Positions 6,291-8,721 of a DNA stretch of 8,721 bases are shown in pieces (within the stretch, counting starts at the first letter, position 1; each line of letters opens with the position of its first letter). Location of the stretch: positions 1-8,721 of the forward strand of contig CAJJOO010000041.1 in the NCBI GenBank assembly GCA_905193395.1. The letters are read 5' to 3'. The DNA is from an uncultured Porphyromonadaceae bacterium. GTDB lineage: Bacteria > Bacteroidota > Bacteroidia > Bacteroidales > Muribaculaceae. The notes under the pieces were generated by a model, which saw only the letters and a list, made by a program, of their open reading frames with translations, was not told where the DNA came from and made no database searches. The translations under genes and the position numbers were made by a program.

Positions 6291-7427
6291 ATGACTGAAT
6301 TACAAATGTTGCAGGCCTACTGGTGGCTCATCAACGCCGTCCTTGGCGCGGCTCTTGTTTTCCTCCTTTTCGTACAGGGTGGTCAGACCATGCTCTACTG
6401 CGGCAACTCCGAACAGGACCGTCAACTGATGGTGAACTCGCTTGGACGCAAATGGGAACTCACGTTCACGACACTTGTGGTCTTTGGCGGCGCATTCTTC
6501 GCCTCGTTCCCGCTGTTCTATTCCACCAGTTTCGGGGGCGCCTACTGGCTGTGGGTTTCAATCCTCATCAGTTTCGTTCTCCAGAGCGTGGCCTACGAAT
6601 TCCGCCGCAAGCGCGGTAACGTCTACGGCACACGTACTTACGATGCCTTCCTCCTGATAAACGGTGTTTTCGGCTGCATTCTTCTCGGCGTCGCCGTGGC
6701 CACATTCTTCTTCGGCGGCGACTTTGAAGTGACACGCACCAGCATCCTCGACCCCGCCTCGCCCGTCATTTCACGCTGGGCGCCGACGCGCGGACTTGAA
6801 CTGATGGTGTCGCCGAAATATCTGCTTCTCGGCGTCGCTGTGTTCTTCCTGGCACGCACACAGGCCGCTCTCTATTTCATCAACAATATACGTACCGACG
6901 AGGCTTTCATACGCCGCATGCGTCGTGCCGTTATTGTGAACGGACTGATATTCGTGGTGCTGTTTGTGACATTCGTGGTAATCCTGCTGCTGCAAAGCGG
7001 CTACCGCGCCGTTGACGGTAATATCGTGGCCGAAGCCAACATCTATCTCCACAATTTTCTCACCTTCTGGTGGTGGTCCGCAGCGTTCCTCGTCGGCGTT
7101 CTGCTGGTCCTCTGGGCACTCTATGTCGGCGCTTTCACCGATTCCCGCAAGGGCATATGGTTCAGCGGCATCGGCACCGTGCTTGTGGTTGTGGCACTCT
7201 TTGCCGTGGCTGGTTACGGCGACACCTGCTACCTGCCCTCTGTCTCCCATCCCGAATCGTCCCTGACGCTGGCCAACAGTTCGTCGTCGCTCTACACGCT
7301 GCGCACCATGGCCTGGGTAAGCATAGCCGTTCCCTTTGTACTTGCCTACATTATTTATGTATGGCGAAAGATGAATTTCGGCGGCCTTTCCGACAAGGAC
7401 ATTGAACCCGGCGAACACCAGTATTGA
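6291..7427 (+). CDS. cydB: CydB, cytochrome bd quinol oxidase subunit II
   Basis: A 378-residue polytopic membrane protein, nearly the length of E. coli CydB (379). It packs against CydA and helps form the proton and oxygen paths. The N-terminal WW (11-12), the segment RKWELTFTTLVVFGGAFFASFPLFY (53-77) and the C-terminal SSLTLANSSSSLYTLRTMAWV (323-343) align well with E. coli CydB. Two differences stand out. The E. coli DGFDMG segment is QGGQTM here (29-34), which removes both acids. The proton-channel Asp58 aligns with Glu56, a conservative change. I recall this pattern in other Bacteroidota CydB proteins, so it is probably lineage-typical and not damage. The gene follows cydA by 12 bp and precedes the YigZ-like gene by 10 bp. 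Confidence 0.96.
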   Translation: MTELQMLQAYWWLINAVLGAALVFLLFVQGGQTMLYCGNSEQDRQLMVNSLGRKWELTFTTLVVFGGAFFASFPLFYSTSFGGAYWLWVSILISFVLQSVAYEFRRKRGNVYGTRTYDAFLLINGVFGCILLGVAVATFFFGGDFEVTRTSILDPASPVISRWAPTRGLELMVSPKYLLLGVAVFFLARTQAALYFINNIRTDEAFIRRMRRAVIVNGLIFVVLFVTFVVILLLQSGYRAVDGNIVAEANIYLHNFLTFWWWSAAFLVGVLLVLWALYVGAFTDSRKGIWFSGIGTVLVVVALFAVAGYGDTCYLPSVSHPESSLTLANSSSSLYTLRTMAWVSIAVPFVLAYIIYVWRKMNFGGLSDKDIEPGEHQY

Positions 7428-7437
7428 TTTCCTCAAC

Positions 7438-8070
7438 ATGGCCGATACGTTTATCACCATCGAATCCCCTTCCGAGGCTGTTTTCACCGAAAAGCGCAGC
7501 AAGTTCCTTGCCTTTGCATATCCGGTGAGAACGGCCCGCGAGGCCCTCGACATCGTGGCATCGCTCGAAAAGAAATATTTCGACGCACGCCATGTGTGCT
7601 GGGCCTATATGCTGGGATTCGACCGCGATAATTTCCGCGCCAACGACAATGGCGAGCCTTCGGGCACGGCGGGCCGTCCGATTCTCGGCCAGATAAATTC
7701 CTTCGGTCTGACCGACGTGCTTGTGGCCGTGGTCCGATATTTCGGCGGTGTGAAACTCGGCACTCCCGGTCTGATTGTCGCCTACCGTACGGCCGCACGC
7801 ATGGCGCTCGAGGCAGCGACGACAGTCACGCGGCATATCACGGCGACTGTCTCGTTCACCTATCCCTATCAGGTTATCAACGATGTCATGAAAGTGACAC
7901 GCGCCGACGGAGTCCGGGTTGTTGAATCGACTTTCGACAATACCTGTGCGATGACCCTGGAAGTGAATCTCGACAGTATGCCGCGATGCATGTCGGCCCT
8001 TGAAAACATTGACGGCCTCACACTTTGTAACCAACCTAACAATGAATCAATAAATGAACAGACTTCTTAA
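7438..8070 (+). CDS. YigZ/IMPACT (UPF0029) family protein
   Basis: A complete 210-residue protein. The N-terminal domain carries the IMPACT/UPF0029 signature: FDARHVCWAYMLG (46-58) followed by NDNGEPSGTAGRPILGQI (66-83) and the strong VRYFGGVKLGTPGLIVAYR block (99-117). The C-terminal part (about 135-195) fits the ferredoxin-like domain of YigZ. The bacterial family is widespread and its role is poorly defined; eukaryotic IMPACT affects Gcn2 signalling through ribosome-linked contacts, which should not be carried over here. The frame opens earlier at a TTG (7402) inside cydB, but ATG 7438 fits family N-termini (MADTFITIESPSEAVF). It lies 10 bp after cydB with no terminator, so it may be the fourth gene of the cyd transcript. 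Its last 17 bp overlap the next gene. Confidence 0.92.
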   Translation: MADTFITIESPSEAVFTEKRSKFLAFAYPVRTAREALDIVASLEKKYFDARHVCWAYMLGFDRDNFRANDNGEPSGTAGRPILGQINSFGLTDVLVAVVRYFGGVKLGTPGLIVAYRTAARMALEAATTVTRHITATVSFTYPYQVINDVMKVTRADGVRVVESTFDNTCAMTLEVNLDSMPRCMSALENIDGLTLCNQPNNESINEQTS

Positions 8071-8721
8071 AACCTTTATCATGGGAGCATCCGCTCTGGC
8101 GGCGGCCTCGGCTTCGGCCGCCACTTTCGATATCGACGCCCTTGAAGCCCTGGGCCGTGTATCCGAGCCTGTCGTTTCCCCCGACGGCCGCACGGTCCTC
8201 TACGGCGTTTCCTACGAGAACCTGGCCGAAAACAACTCGAACCGCGAGTTGTGGACCATGAACATCGACGGCACGGGCGCACGCAAAATCACCGACACGC
8301 CTAAAAGCGAAAACGGCGCAGTCTGGATCAACAACGGCACTGAAATCGCGTTCCTTTTCCCCGACGACAACGGCAAGCCTCAGGTGTGGGTGATGAACCC
8401 CGACGGCTCGGGTCGCCGTTGCATCACATCGGTCGAAAACGGCGTTGCCGGCTTCCTTTTCTCGCCCACAGGCAAGAAAATTGTCCTCATCGGCAGCGTC
8501 AAGTATTCCCGTTCCGCCGCCGACCTCTATCCCGACCTTCCTAAAGCCACCGGCCGCGTTATCGACGACCTGATGTACAAGCATTGGGACGAGTGGGTGA
8601 CTGAAATTCCCCACCCCTTTGTCGGCGACTACGACGGCAACTCCGTTGTCAATATCTTCGACATAATGGAGGGTGAGCCGTATGAATCGCCCATGAAGCC
8701 TTTCGGCGGCATCGAATCCTT
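8054..8721 (+). CDS. Secreted S9-family (prolyl oligopeptidase) peptidase, N-terminal part
   Basis: The frame starts at ATG 8054, inside the end of the YigZ-like gene, and runs to the window edge without a stop (222 codons). Residues 1-23 form a signal peptide: basic MNRLLK, a hydrophobic stretch and a small-residue end (SASA, likely cleavage after Ala22 or 23). The mature part shows beta-propeller (PD40/TolB-like) repeats: VSPDGRTVLYGV (41-52), ELWTMNIDGTGARKIT (64-79) and VWVMNPDGSGRRCIT (110-124). It also has the segment LMYKHWDEWVTEIPHPFV, which I associate with DPP5-like S9 peptidases of Bacteroidales. It should act in the periplasm, releasing dipeptides for amino-acid use. The catalytic Ser-Asp-His domain lies outside the window, so activity and subfamily (about 0.5 for DPP5-like) cannot be confirmed. 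Confidence 0.88.
   Translation, partial: MNRLLKTFIMGASALAAASASAATFDIDALEALGRVSEPVVSPDGRTVLYGVSYENLAENNSNRELWTMNIDGTGARKITDTPKSENGAVWINNGTEIAFLFPDDNGKPQVWVMNPDGSGRRCITSVENGVAGFLFSPTGKKIVLIGSVKYSRSAADLYPDLPKATGRVIDDLMYKHWDEWVTEIPHPFVGDYDGNSVVNIFDIMEGEPYESPMKPFGGIES

Noticed and set aside
6771..7553. 260-codon minus-strand frame opposite cydB and the YigZ-like gene
   Set aside because: It spans the end of one conserved gene and the start of another. The Cys/His-scattered, low-complexity translation has no membrane or enzyme motif.
7351..8034. 227-codon minus-strand frame opposite the YigZ-like gene
   Set aside because: Antisense to a protein with a clear UPF0029 signature, and the His/Arg-rich translation resembles no family.
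8036..8614. 192-codon minus-strand frame at the right end
   Set aside because: Antisense to the S9 peptidase N-terminus, which has a signal peptide and propeller repeats.
1..8721. Search by eye for insertion sequences, CRISPR repeats, tRNA or rRNA genes and defence genes
   Set aside because: No transposase, terminal repeats, regularly spaced repeats or RNA gene motifs were seen. Coding density is high and gene content is core respiratory metabolism.

Overview
The window looks like a chromosomal piece of a Bacteroidota anaerobe, most likely order Bacteroidales and possibly a Muribaculaceae-like gut bacterium. The reasons are a men operon with an unusually short MenE, a DUF4492-type small membrane protein directly before cydAB, a CydB variant of the Bacteroidota kind, promoters that fit the Bacteroidota -7 box TAnnTTTG, and little sign of Shine-Dalgarno sequences. 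The lineage is inferred from recalled family features; no database search was possible.

Layout. Positions 1-3507 (+) carry the end of a menaquinone operon in the order menD (C-terminal part only), menB, menC, menE. The genes are 9 bp apart or overlap, as expected for a co-transcribed, translationally coupled unit. A Crp/Fnr-family regulator lies on the minus strand (4189-3491), tail to tail with menE, and the two genes share their last 17 bp. A 255-bp AT-rich intergenic region (4190-4444) holds divergent candidate promoters and a CRP/FNR-like dyad. From 4445 rightward comes a small single-pass membrane protein (DUF4492-like), then cydA and cydB (cytochrome bd menaquinol oxidase), a YigZ/IMPACT-family protein, and the first 222 codons of a secreted S9-family peptidase that runs off the window.

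How it fits together. MenD, MenC, MenE and MenB take isochorismate to DHNA-CoA, the precursor of menaquinone. CydAB oxidises the reduced quinol and reduces O2 to water. The regulator between the two blocks is a natural candidate for controlling the oxidase. It lacks the cysteines of an FNR-type Fe-S cluster and the usual cAMP-contact residues, so its signal is unknown. YigZ and the peptidase follow cydB without a visible terminator and may be read through from the cyd promoter.

Every gene but one belongs to a well-known family, and I see no mobile element, CRISPR array, RNA gene or clearly new system. The least characterised parts are the DUF4492-like protein, the Crp/Fnr regulator with its putative site, and the shared palindromic end of menE and the regulator gene.
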